A DNA stretch of 64,000 bases, taken from Bradyrhizobium liaoningense (GTDB lineage: Bacteria; Pseudomonadota; Alphaproteobacteria; Rhizobiales; Xanthobacteraceae). A program made the translations under genes and the position numbers. Below are positions 36,401-44,459 of this stretch, piece after piece. Positions within the stretch are counted from its first letter, which is position 1. Each line of letters opens with the position of its first letter. Location of the stretch: NCBI RefSeq assembly GCF_018130785.1, contig NZ_JAFCJT010000010.1:62001-126000 (forward strand), in the 5' to 3' direction. The notes beneath the pieces were generated by a model. The model did not search any database, was not told where the DNA came from, and saw only the letters and a program-made list of their open reading frames with translations.

Positions 36401-37837
36401 CTACATATTCGCGTCGCCCTCGGGGCCGACCGAGGCGATGCGGACCATGTTGGTGGTGCCGGGAATGCCGAGCGGCACGCCGGCGACGATGATCACGCGC
36501 TGGCCGGCGCGGACGAAGCCGTCCCTGAACGCGATCTGGCCGGCGCGGCCCACCATGTCGTCCTGGTCGCGGGCATCGTCCGCTACCACGCAATGCACGC
36601 CCCAGACGACGGCGAGCCGGCGTCCGGCGGTGATGTTCGGTGTGATCGCCACGATCGGCGGCTTCGGTCGCTCGCGCGCCACGCGCACGGCGGTCGAGCC
36701 CGAGCTGGTCCAGCAGATCAGCGCCGGCAGGTCGAGCGTCTCGGCGATCTGCCGCGCGGCGTCTGCGATGGCGTCGCCGGCAGTCGATTCCGGCGCGGGT
36801 CGCTGGGCCGCGACCACGGAGCGATAGGTCGGGTCGCGCTCAACCTCCTCGCCGATGCGGTTCATGGTCGAGACCGCCTCGACCGGGAATTTGCCGGCCG
36901 CCGATTCCGCCGACAGCATGATGGCGTCGGCGCCCTCATAGACGGCGGTGGCGACGTCGGAGACCTCGGCGCGGGTGGGCACCGGCGACTGGATCATCGA
37001 TTCCAGCATCTGGGTTGCGATCACCACCGGCTTGCCGGCGCGGCGCGCCATGCGCGTCATCTGCTTCTGGAGGCTCGGCACCCGTTCCAGCGGCAGCTCG
37101 ACGCCGAGGTCGCCGCGCGCCACCATCAGCGCATCGGAGGCGTCGATGATGTCGGCGAGGCGGTCGATCGCCTGCGGCTTCTCGATCTTGGCCATCACCG
37201 CGGCGCGCCCGCGGATCATCTTCTTGGCCTCGATCACGTCGTCGGCGCGCTGCACGAAGGACAGCGCGATCCAGTCGACGCCGGTCACCAGCGCGGCCTC
37301 GAGGTCGGCGCGGTCCTTCGGCGTCATCGCCGAGACCGGCAGGTCGGTGTCGGGCAGGCTGACGCCCTTGCGGTCGGACATCCGGCCGCCGACCACGACA
37401 CGCGTCACCGCGTGCTCTTTCGAGGTCTCCTCCGCGATCAGGCGCACCTTGCCGTCGTCGAGCAGCAGCGAATGGCCGGGCCTGAGCGCAGCCAGGATCT
37501 CCGGATGCGGGAGATTGACGCGCGTGGCATCACCCGGCGCCTTGTCGGAATCGAGCGTGAAGGTCTGGCCGTTCTGGAGCTGGACCGCGCCTTCGGCGAA
37601 GGCGCCGAGCCTGAGCTTCGGGCCCTGGAGATCGACCAGGATGCCGATCGGCCGGCCATAGCTGCTCTCGACGTTGCGGATCGTCGCGACCAGCTCCCGC
37701 ATCTTGTCATGCGGGGTGTGGCTCATATTGATGCGGAACAGGTCGGCGCCGGCCTCGAACAGGCGGCGGATCATCGCGAGGTCCGAAGAGGCGGGTCCAA
37801 GGGTCGCGAGAATCTTGATACGGCGAAGACGCCTCAT
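36401..37837 (-). CDS. pyk: Pyruvate kinase
   Basis: A 478-residue glycolytic enzyme producing pyruvate and ATP from phosphoenolpyruvate and ADP. It begins RRIKILATLGPASSD, with the RINMSHTPHD and LVDLQGPKLRLG blocks of the barrel. The active-site Lys region VMAKIEKPQAID, the metal and substrate loop MVARGDLGVELP and the B-domain are all present, as is the C-terminal allosteric domain. Its ATG overlaps the stop of the DUF1036 gene by four bases (ATGA), so they are translationally coupled. A shared terminator lies between it and tetR. Confidence 0.97.
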   Translation of the reverse strand: MRRLRRIKILATLGPASSDLAMIRRLFEAGADLFRINMSHTPHDKMRELVATIRNVESSYGRPIGILVDLQGPKLRLGAFAEGAVQLQNGQTFTLDSDKAPGDATRVNLPHPEILAALRPGHSLLLDDGKVRLIAEETSKEHAVTRVVVGGRMSDRKGVSLPDTDLPVSAMTPKDRADLEAALVTGVDWIALSFVQRADDVIEAKKMIRGRAAVMAKIEKPQAIDRLADIIDASDALMVARGDLGVELPLERVPSLQKQMTRMARRAGKPVVIATQMLESMIQSPVPTRAEVSDVATAVYEGADAIMLSAESAAGKFPVEAVSTMNRIGEEVERDPTYRSVVAAQRPAPESTAGDAIADAARQIAETLDLPALICWTSSGSTAVRVARERPKPPIVAITPNITAGRRLAVVWGVHCVVADDARDQDDMVGRAGQIAFRDGFVRAGQRVIIVAGVPLGIPGTTNMVRIASVGPEGDANM

Positions 37838-38433
37838 GGCTTATTTCCAGACGGTGGCGAGGGAGCTGGCGGGAGGCCAGGCGCGGCGGGGGGCGTACCA
37901 CCGGGCGGATTATTGGGCAAACCCGGAACGCCTCCACCCGGGCCGACTGGGCCCGGTAGACCGGGCACCCGCTGCTGCTGTGACGGTTGCTCGTTGGCGT
38001 CGGTCAGCTGCACGGTCCAGGCCCGCTGCTCGCCGGTATCGACCTCGAAATAGCCGGTCCGGTCGTAGCCGCGCGCGAGGCAGTCCTCGGTGCCGCGGAT
38101 GGTGAATTCCTTGTCGCGCGAGCACATGAAGGCCTGGCCCGACCATTCGCCGCCGCGGTCGTAGTCGATGGCGTAGATGTAATAGTAGCGGGCGACCAGC
38201 GTTCCCCGCAGCAGGGTCTCGCAGGAGCGGGACGAGATGTTCCACCAGCCCTCGGTGGTCCAGCCCTCTGCGTCCTTGTAGCCGAGGGCAATGCCGACCC
38301 GGCTCGCTGTGTTGTTGCAAAGCCGGAAGTCGGCGGAGGCCGGGCTGGCCCAGAGGCACAGCAGTCCAACCACGAGCACCGGGACCAACCGGGCGAGCAG
38401 GCGAAGGGGGGAGCGGGGAGATTCGGCGATCAT
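37834..38433 (-). CDS. DUF1036 family secreted protein
   Basis: A 199-residue exported protein with a signal peptide (VPVLVVGLLCLWASPASA). The DUF1036 domain contains FRLCNNTASRVGIALGYKD, GWTTEGWWNISSRSCETLL, ARYYYIYAIDYDRGGEWSG and FMCSRDKEFTI, with at least four conserved Cys. The C-terminus is proline/glycine-rich. The role is unknown. It precedes pyk with a 4-bp ATGA overlap, an arrangement recurring in rhizobia as far as I recall. Start at 38433; upstream in-frame sequence runs into a repeat hairpin and is rejected. Confidence 0.88.
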   Translation of the reverse strand: MIAESPRSPLRLLARLVPVLVVGLLCLWASPASADFRLCNNTASRVGIALGYKDAEGWTTEGWWNISSRSCETLLRGTLVARYYYIYAIDYDRGGEWSGQAFMCSRDKEFTIRGTEDCLARGYDRTGYFEVDTGEQRAWTVQLTDANEQPSQQQRVPGLPGPVGPGGGVPGLPNNPPGGTPPAAPGLPPAPSPPSGNKP

Positions 38434-38478
38434 TGTCGCGGAAGCTATATCAGATCGTTGACGATTTGGCGTAGGGCC

Positions 38479-38496
38479 GGGGGGCGCTTGCCCCCC
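38479..38496. other. Small perfect hairpin upstream of the DUF1244 gene
   Basis: GGGGGGC-GCTT-GCCCCCC. It lies 120 bases before the next start, between divergent genes, and has no T-tract; role unclear. Confidence 0.4.
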
Positions 38497-38615
38497 GCTT
38501 GGCTCAGGGGCCGTTTGCGCCGCGATATGGCAAAATCTGTGACAAGGACCCACCTGATCCCGTAAGGGTGACCCCCATCGGGGGCAGAGCCAATTCAGGC
38601 CTAAGGGATCCAGCC

Positions 38616-38921
38616 ATGGCAATCGACGACAAAACCAGAACGGAGCTCGAGGCGGCCGCTTTCCGGCGCCTGGTCGATCATTTGAAGACCCGGACAGACG
38701 TCCAGAACATCGACCTGATGAATCTGGCGGGCTTCTGCCGCAACTGCCTGTCCAACTGGCTCAAGGACGCCGCCGACGCCCAAGGCGTTGCTCTCAGCAA
38801 GGACGAGAGCCGCGAGGCCGTCTACGGCATGCCCTATGAGACCTGGAAATCGAAATACCAGGGCACGGCCACGCCCGAGCAGATCGAGGCAATGAAGAAG
38901 GTCCATCCCCACGGGCACTGA
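38616..38921 (+). CDS. DUF1244 family protein
   Basis: A 101-residue soluble protein of DUF1244. The diagnostic block LMNLAGFCRNCLSNWLKDAAD contains a CRNC motif, and YGMPYETWKSKYQ follows. Family members are short, helical and widespread in proteobacteria; function unknown, and a metal or redox role for the two Cys is only a guess. Start at 38616; the ribosome site AGGGAT lies upstream. A solitary gene between pyk operon (opposite strand) and gapR. Confidence 0.9.
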   Translation: MAIDDKTRTELEAAAFRRLVDHLKTRTDVQNIDLMNLAGFCRNCLSNWLKDAADAQGVALSKDESREAVYGMPYETWKSKYQGTATPEQIEAMKKVHPHGH

Positions 38922-39121
38922 ACTGGCTTCGTCGGACGCGGCGTCCTGAGTCGCATCACACAACAGCTTTCTTCGCCTCGCCGCAGGAAGGTGTGGGCGC
39001 GCTGTGGACGAGCGCGATGCTGCCTTGAACGCGAGAGCGGCGAACCCTAAGGGTCAACCCAGCACGCGCGGTGAGGATGCCGGCGTCACCTCGTTTTGCC
39101 AGTTCCATTGGGAGTACCAAG

Positions 39122-39394
39122 ATGGCCACCTCCGCCGCCGTCCGCGACGACGAGCCCGCGACGAAATTTGCCAAGGACCAGCTCAAATCCATCATCGAGC
39201 GCATCGAGCGGCTGGAGGAAGAGAAGAAGGCGATCTCCGACGACATCCGCGACGTCTATGCCGAGAGCAAGGGCAATGGCTACGACGTCAAGGCGCTGCG
39301 CACCATCGTGCGGATGCGCAAGCAGGACCCGAACGAGCGCGCCGAGGCCGAGACGATCCTCGAGACCTATATGCAGGCGCTGGGAATGCTCTGA
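39122..39394 (+). CDS. gapR: GapR-type nucleoid-associated protein (DUF2312)
   Basis: A 90-residue DUF2312 protein. The alpha-helical KDQLKSIIERIERLEEEKKAISDDIRDVYAE segment and the GYDVKALRTIVRMRKQD helix match GapR of Caulobacter, which binds AT-rich, overtwisted DNA and influences replication and chromosome structure. Start at 39122 with GGGAG upstream. Rhizobia often have several paralogues, so gene symbol assignment is by family; the copy-specific role is unknown. Confidence 0.88.
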   Translation: MATSAAVRDDEPATKFAKDQLKSIIERIERLEEEKKAISDDIRDVYAESKGNGYDVKALRTIVRMRKQDPNERAEAETILETYMQALGML

Positions 39395-39403
39395 GGCCCC
39401 GCT

Positions 39404-39545
39404 GTCGTCCTGACGAACGCCAGGACCAATAACCACAGGACGTGGTTATTGCGGCGGCCGGCAGTTGCATTATCGTTGCGCGGGATTGATACCGCGCTTC
39501 ACCGATAGATCCCGCGGTATGGGTCCTGGCGTTCGCCAGGACGAC
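39404..39545. repeat. Dispersed inverted-repeat element after gapR
   Basis: A 142-bp element with 24-bp near-perfect terminal inverted repeats (GTCGTCCTGACGAACGCCAG... at 39404-39427 and its complement at 39522-39545; one mismatch). Inside is AATAACCAC-AGGAC-GTGGTTATT. Related elements with AACCAC are familiar from Bradyrhizobium genomes. It looks like a REP/MITE-type sequence between convergent and divergent genes and has no coding capacity. Confidence 0.7.
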
Positions 39546-39577
39546 ACCGGTGTTGTGGCTTCATCGGGAGAGACGCC

Positions 39578-39997
39578 GTGACTGCGCCGAAGCTTCCGCG
39601 CGAGGTGAGCCGTGCCTTCGGCGCTCTTCCGACGCCGATCGGCAAGCGGTTGCTTCAGGTACGCGACCTGATCTTCGCAACCGCCGCGGCGCATGAAGAG
39701 GTTGGCAAGCTCACCGAGACCCTGAAATGGGGCGAGCCCGCTTACCTGACCGACGAGACCGGCAGTGGCTCTACGATCCGGCTTGGGCGCCTGAAGGACT
39801 CCGAGCACGCCGCCATCCTGTTCAACTGCAAGACGACGCTGATCGACACCTTTCGCGAGCGCTTTCCCGATGAGTTCGAATATCGGCAGACCCGGGCGCT
39901 ATTGCTGGATGTCTCGGGCAAGTTGCCCAAACAGCCGCTATCGGTCTGTCTGTCGCTGGCGCTGACGTATCATCTGGATCGGCGGCGGAAGCGCTAG
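39578..39997 (+). CDS. DUF1801 family protein
   Basis: A 139-residue DUF1801 protein. The pattern IGKRLLQVRDLIFATAAAHEEVGKLTETLKWGEPAYLT is the characteristic start, and LFNCKTTLIDTFRERFPDEF the second conserved block. The fold is a small alpha+beta domain; biochemical function unknown. GTG start at 39578 with GGGAGAG upstream. It ends 15 bases before the stop of the convergent DUF882 gene, so both RNA 3' ends are close or overlap. Confidence 0.85.
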   Translation: MTAPKLPREVSRAFGALPTPIGKRLLQVRDLIFATAAAHEEVGKLTETLKWGEPAYLTDETGSGSTIRLGRLKDSEHAAILFNCKTTLIDTFRERFPDEFEYRQTRALLLDVSGKLPKQPLSVCLSLALTYHLDRRRKR

Positions 39998-40012
39998 CAG
40001 TGCTTGAAGACG

Positions 40013-41626
40013 TCAGCGCAGCGCGGCGGTGCGCATGACGAACGACGTCGTCTGGAGCTTCGCGGTCGCGCTGCCCGTAAAGCTGTCGCAGGACAGGCCC
40101 TGCATCGGATCGTCGGCAAAGCCCATCGCGATCACGGCCTGCGGCTTGACGAAATAGCCGCGCAGGGCGGCGGTATCGAGCTCGCCCATCAGCGTCACCG
40201 ACATCGCGCGGCTGGCGCTCGGCGACAGCATCACGATCTTGAGCCAGATGCTCTCGCCCTTGGCCGCGGAGAGCCGGGTTGCGGTTGCGACCATGCCGTC
40301 GATGCTCTTGCCGACCACCGTGTTGATCTCGGTCGCCTGAGCGAGGCGGGACGTCGCGGGCCGGGTGGAGCGCGGGATCGGCGCGGAGGCGGCGACGACG
40401 TTGCCGCGGTCGACCGGGGATGCGGACGCCGGCGCGTAGGCCAGCGCCTGATAGGCCGCGTTGGAGACGCTTGCGGTCGGCTGCGGATCGGTGGCGGCCG
40501 CGAGCGCCTGGCGGGCCTTCAGCGCAGCCACCTGTGCCGGCGTCGCCTGCTGCGGCGTGGCCGGGGTATCCCAGAAGCCGCGGGCATTGATGATGTCGGC
40601 GGGGGTCTCGAGCTTGCCGGCGGCAGGCTTGTCAGCCACGGGCGCGGGCTTCGGCTTGGGCGGCGCAACGAGCTGCGCATCGGCCGAGGCGAGCTGGATC
40701 GTCGCGGCAATTGACGGCTTGGCGCGCGGCGTCGGCACTGGCTCTGCGGGCTTGGCTGCGGCGGCGACCACGGTCGGCGCAACGGGCTTGGCGGCCGGGG
40801 CGGGCGCGGCCTCGTCATCCTCGTCGCTGCTCGTGGCGGCCGGAGCCGGCTTGCTTTTGAACAGGGCGGCAAAGAAATTCGGCTTGCCGCCGGAATCGTC
40901 GCCAGTGCCGCGGCGCTCGATGTCGGCCTTGGCGAGCTCATAGCCCTTCAGCGGGTTGCCGTCGGTCGGGACATGGACCGTGCGGCCGTCCGGGAAGACG
41001 CGGGCGAGCTGGTCATGCGTCATGCGCGGCCAGTGACGGATGCTGCCGGTGTCCAGATGCACGAAGGGCGAGCCTGAGGTCGGATAGAAGCCGACGCCGC
41101 CGCGCTGGAGGCGCAGGCCGGCGAAGCGGATCTGCTCCAGCGGCACGCCCGGAATGTAGAAGTCCATCGCATGTCCCAGCATGTGCTGGCTGAAGCGCGC
41201 CACACCCGAAGAGCGGCGGCGGAGCATGGCGTTGGTGGCGGGGGAGCGGTAGGAGGAGATGATCTGGATCGGCTGCTTGCCGTCGACGTCGCGATAGACT
41301 TCCCAGAGGATGTCGAAGAGGTGACGGTCCATGACCGTCTCGTCCTGGGTGCGCCAATCGCGCAGGAAATGGTTGAGCTGCTTCAGCGCCGCTTCGTCGT
41401 AGCGACCGTCGCGCTTGAAGGTGACGGTGAGGTCTTCGCCGGAATGGGTGTGGTGGAAGGAGAGCGTCTTGGTCTCGTTCAGCGCGGCGGCGTTATGAAC
41501 CGAGCCCGCGGCGGCAAGCAGCATCACGGAGGCGAGGCCGATCCGGGATACGGCCTTCACTCCCCCATGGGACAACGACAGCACAGCGAATTGGCGTGCG
41601 ATACCAGTCAGCACGTATGAGCCCAC
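40013..41626 (-). CDS. DUF882/peptidase M15-like murein endopeptidase (MepK/YcbK-like) with extended tail
   Basis: A 537-residue exported protein. A signal peptide (about 26-48: ISRIGLASVMLLAAAGSVHNAAA) leads to the DUF882/M15 zinc domain (about 50-210): YRSPATNAMLRRRSSGVARFSQHMLGHAMDFYIPG (the H-x6-D type zinc pair) and FVHLDTGSIRHW. E. coli MepK (YcbK) is a 3-3 crosslink-cleaving endopeptidase. The remaining 300 residues are low-complexity Ala/Pro/Lys-rich with a weak repeat pattern, ending in a short conserved block. GTG start at 41626; a GTG at 41614 is an alternative. It lies behind the ldtD gene as in E. coli. Confidence 0.85.
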   Translation of the reverse strand: MGSYVLTGIARQFAVLSLSHGGVKAVSRIGLASVMLLAAAGSVHNAAALNETKTLSFHHTHSGEDLTVTFKRDGRYDEAALKQLNHFLRDWRTQDETVMDRHLFDILWEVYRDVDGKQPIQIISSYRSPATNAMLRRRSSGVARFSQHMLGHAMDFYIPGVPLEQIRFAGLRLQRGGVGFYPTSGSPFVHLDTGSIRHWPRMTHDQLARVFPDGRTVHVPTDGNPLKGYELAKADIERRGTGDDSGGKPNFFAALFKSKPAPAATSSDEDDEAAPAPAAKPVAPTVVAAAAKPAEPVPTPRAKPSIAATIQLASADAQLVAPPKPKPAPVADKPAAGKLETPADIINARGFWDTPATPQQATPAQVAALKARQALAAATDPQPTASVSNAAYQALAYAPASASPVDRGNVVAASAPIPRSTRPATSRLAQATEINTVVGKSIDGMVATATRLSAAKGESIWLKIVMLSPSASRAMSVTLMGELDTAALRGYFVKPQAVIAMGFADDPMQGLSCDSFTGSATAKLQTTSFVMRTAALR

Positions 41627-41897
41627 CCAGTCGACGAGCGTTCAAATGGACTCTCCCGCCAACCCCGTTAGCGCGAGAAAGAGGATGAACGCTTTCTTAA
41701 AGCAAGAAGGTTAATTCGAGGTTGACCTTCCCGCCCCCAAACCAAGTCAGAATACGAACCTAAGCGGTTGAGTGTGGCAAAAAAACGCCCGCTGCCCGAA
41801 GGCCAAGTCGACAATGGTTAACGTCACGCGACCCCATCAGGGGATGGAGTCGCTGATTTCATTGCGGAATTTCGGGAAATGCGGCGCCGAGCCGGGC

Positions 41898-44111
41898 TCA
41901 GCGGGTAAACACCCGCTGCGGCCGCCGGCCGACCGGAGCCGGCGGCGGGGCCACGGTCGGGGCCCCGAACAGCCGCTCGAAGAAGTTCGGACCCGACGAG
42001 CCGAAGCCGCCGCCATTGTTGGCCACCGCAACGCCCGAGGGCAGCGTCGTCGCCGGGCGCGAATAGCTCGGCTGGGAGTGTGCGACGACGTTCTCGAGGT
42101 CCTTGCCGCGGCCGTTCTTCAGGATGTTGATCATGGTCGCGTCACGGCCATAGACGTCCTTGCGGAATTGCAGCTTGCCGCCATCATCCACGAACGCGGT
42201 CTGGTAGGTGAGGTTGACCGGGATCGGCGTCGGGAATTTCAGGTCGATCTCGCTCTTGCCGTACATGCTGCGCACGCGTTCCGGCGTGTACTTCTCGTTC
42301 GGCATGGTGATGTTGAGCAGCACGGAGGCGTACTGATCCGGGTTCTGCACGCGCATGCAGCCATGGCTGAAGGCGCGGTCTTCCTTGGCGAACAGGTTCT
42401 TGTCCGGCGTATCGTGCTGATAGACCAGGAACTTGTTCGGGAAGTTGAAGCGGATGCGGCCGAGCGCGTTGGCTTCACCGGGCGGCTGCGAGATGTGCAC
42501 CGAGCCGTCGCGGTTCTGTTCGAGCCTGAGGCCCATGCGCTGGAGCACGGTCGGGTCCTGCTGAAGCGCCGGCAGGTATTCGTTGTAGACGATCGACGGC
42601 GGCACGTTCCAGGTCGGGTTGACGGTGATGTACTTCATCGTCTCGGTGAGCAGCGGCGTCGCATGCGTGCCCGGCTTGCCGGTGACGACGCGGGTGGTCC
42701 AGACCTGCTGGCCGCGCTGCATCACCTTCAGCGTGTAGTCGGGAATGTTGAGGATGACATAGGCATCGCCCAGCGAGGGCACGCCGAGGTCGCGCGGCAG
42801 CCAGCGCCAACGCTCCATGTTCACCAGCACGGTGTCGATCTGCTTGTCACGCTTCGGCGCGTTGATCGCCTTGACCGTCCTGTCGTCGAGGATGCCGGTC
42901 GCCTTGATCTCGGCACCGTTCTGGAACTTGCGCACGGCTTCGGCGACGGTGGCGTCGTAGCGGGTGTCGCTGGCGTTCTCGGTAATGCCGAGCTTGGCGC
43001 GGAGCTGGGGCACGCGCGGATCTTCGACGACGATTTCAGCCTGCTTCTTGCCGGCCGGGGTGTATTTCAGCGCCGGACCGTCGCCGATCTCGATCGCCGG
43101 GCCGCTGCCCAGGCCGCGCAGCTCTGCGAGCTTGGCCTTCAGCTCCTTGTAGAGCTTCTGCGGCGGGTTGTAGCTGTCGAGCGCTGCGGAGGCATCGGCT
43201 GCGGTCGTGACCTTGGCGAGCACCTCGCTCGGATCGACCGGATGCTCGGGATAGAGGATGTCGCCGCTGACCTGCGACCAGTGCATGCGGCCGCTCTGGG
43301 CCTGGCGCGCATAGTCGAACATGCTGGCGGTGAGCTTCAGCTCGGCATCGGCGAGCGCATCGGGCGTCGTGGCGGCGGCGAAATCCGGCACCGGATAGTC
43401 GGCGGCATTGAGACCATCGGAGGCCGCATCCTTCAGCCGCGCGATCACGCCCTTGGCCGCAGCGGTGAGGCTGCCGCCCTGGGTCCAGACCGGCGCGAAG
43501 TCGCGTGCACCGTAAAACTTCTCGATAGCGGCGCGCTCGTTCTTGCGGTCGAAATGGCGCGAGGTCTTGGCGCCGATGATGTCCTTGAGCCTGTCGGCGA
43601 CCGGCTGGTCGGCGGCGGGAACATTGCTCGCGGCCTTCACCGGCTCGGCGGCGGGAGCCGCGGCGGGGGCCGCAGGCGCAACCGGCGTTGCCGTCGCGGT
43701 GTCGGCCTTTGCCGGTTCAGATGTAGCAGGCTCGGTCTTCGCGGGCTCGGTCTTGGCGGTTTCGCTCTTCGGCGCCTCGGGCGCGGGCGTGGTGGCGACG
43801 TCGGAAGGCTTGGTCTCGACCTTGTCGGGGGCCGGTGCGGCTTCGGCCTTCACGGGCGCGGTTTCCTTGGCAGGCTCCTTCGCGGAGTCCTGAACCGTCG
43901 CGGTGGTGTCGAGCTTGATGTCGGATGCGGTCGGGGGCGGGACGTTGGCGGGCTCGGGGCGCGGGATCGCGGCTTCGATCGCGAGTTCGGCGGCGCTGCT
44001 GCGCGCCTGATCCTGCGCCAGGGCCGAGCTGGCCGATACCGTGAGGAAGGTCGCTGCGACCGTCATCAAGACACGGTCAAAGCCTGCACGGTGGTTCAAA
44101 CAGTCACGCAT
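41898..44111 (-). CDS. L,D-transpeptidase (LdtD/YcbB-like)
   Basis: A 737-residue exported cell-wall enzyme. The signal peptide ends at ASSALA-Q. A long Ala/Pro/Lys/Glu-rich segment (about 35-165) precedes the scaffold domain (GARDFAPVWTQGG) and a peptidoglycan-binding 1 repeat (VAEAVRKFQNGAEIKATGILDDRTVKAIN). The YkuD catalytic domain carries SHGCMR with Cys585. The C-terminal tail is Gly/Pro-rich. LdtD forms 3-3 crosslinks in peptidoglycan. Gene order ldtD followed by mepK-like is the same as E. coli ycbB-ycbK, giving a crosslink-make/crosslink-cut pair. Confidence 0.9.
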   Translation of the reverse strand: MRDCLNHRAGFDRVLMTVAATFLTVSASSALAQDQARSSAAELAIEAAIPRPEPANVPPPTASDIKLDTTATVQDSAKEPAKETAPVKAEAAPAPDKVETKPSDVATTPAPEAPKSETAKTEPAKTEPATSEPAKADTATATPVAPAAPAAAPAAEPVKAASNVPAADQPVADRLKDIIGAKTSRHFDRKNERAAIEKFYGARDFAPVWTQGGSLTAAAKGVIARLKDAASDGLNAADYPVPDFAAATTPDALADAELKLTASMFDYARQAQSGRMHWSQVSGDILYPEHPVDPSEVLAKVTTAADASAALDSYNPPQKLYKELKAKLAELRGLGSGPAIEIGDGPALKYTPAGKKQAEIVVEDPRVPQLRAKLGITENASDTRYDATVAEAVRKFQNGAEIKATGILDDRTVKAINAPKRDKQIDTVLVNMERWRWLPRDLGVPSLGDAYVILNIPDYTLKVMQRGQQVWTTRVVTGKPGTHATPLLTETMKYITVNPTWNVPPSIVYNEYLPALQQDPTVLQRMGLRLEQNRDGSVHISQPPGEANALGRIRFNFPNKFLVYQHDTPDKNLFAKEDRAFSHGCMRVQNPDQYASVLLNITMPNEKYTPERVRSMYGKSEIDLKFPTPIPVNLTYQTAFVDDGGKLQFRKDVYGRDATMINILKNGRGKDLENVVAHSQPSYSRPATTLPSGVAVANNGGGFGSSGPNFFERLFGAPTVAPPPAPVGRRPQRVFTR

Positions 44112-44459
44112 TGTGTCGCACCCCTTGGGTGAACTGTCCCTCGTGGAACAGCTTCGTTATCGGCTAATTGAGCTTCGGCTAAAACCGCGCCGGCCTCTCG
44201 AAAGTTGCACGCCTGCACGCAACGATTCATACGTAGACGATATACAGGCCCCGTTTTGGCGGCCAGCGCTCCCCGGAACAACTCACGACAAACTGACTTC
44301 AAGAAAGTCCGTTTGCAACGGATTGTGCGCCTCCGCCAGGCGCTTTTCCCTGTGTCTGTCACTTCCAAGTCACGGTTCACGTCGCGGCCGAATTTTGCCG
44401 TAATGCGAAGGGCTTGCGGCGTCATCGCAACGCCAGGCGAACCTCCGTTCGCATGGGGC
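44112..44459. other. Intergenic region upstream of ldtD
   Basis: 348 bases between two minus-strand genes. It must hold the ldtD promoter. GTTGC...GCAAC around 44202-44221 is a weak inverted repeat; I see no terminator with a T-tract for the regulator gene upstream. Confidence 0.4.

Noticed and set aside
36353..38053. A 566-codon plus-strand frame
   Set aside because: Antisense to pyk and DUF1036, both of which show all family motifs.
41772..44132. A 786-codon plus-strand frame
   Set aside because: Antisense to the L,D-transpeptidase gene, which has complete domains on the minus strand.
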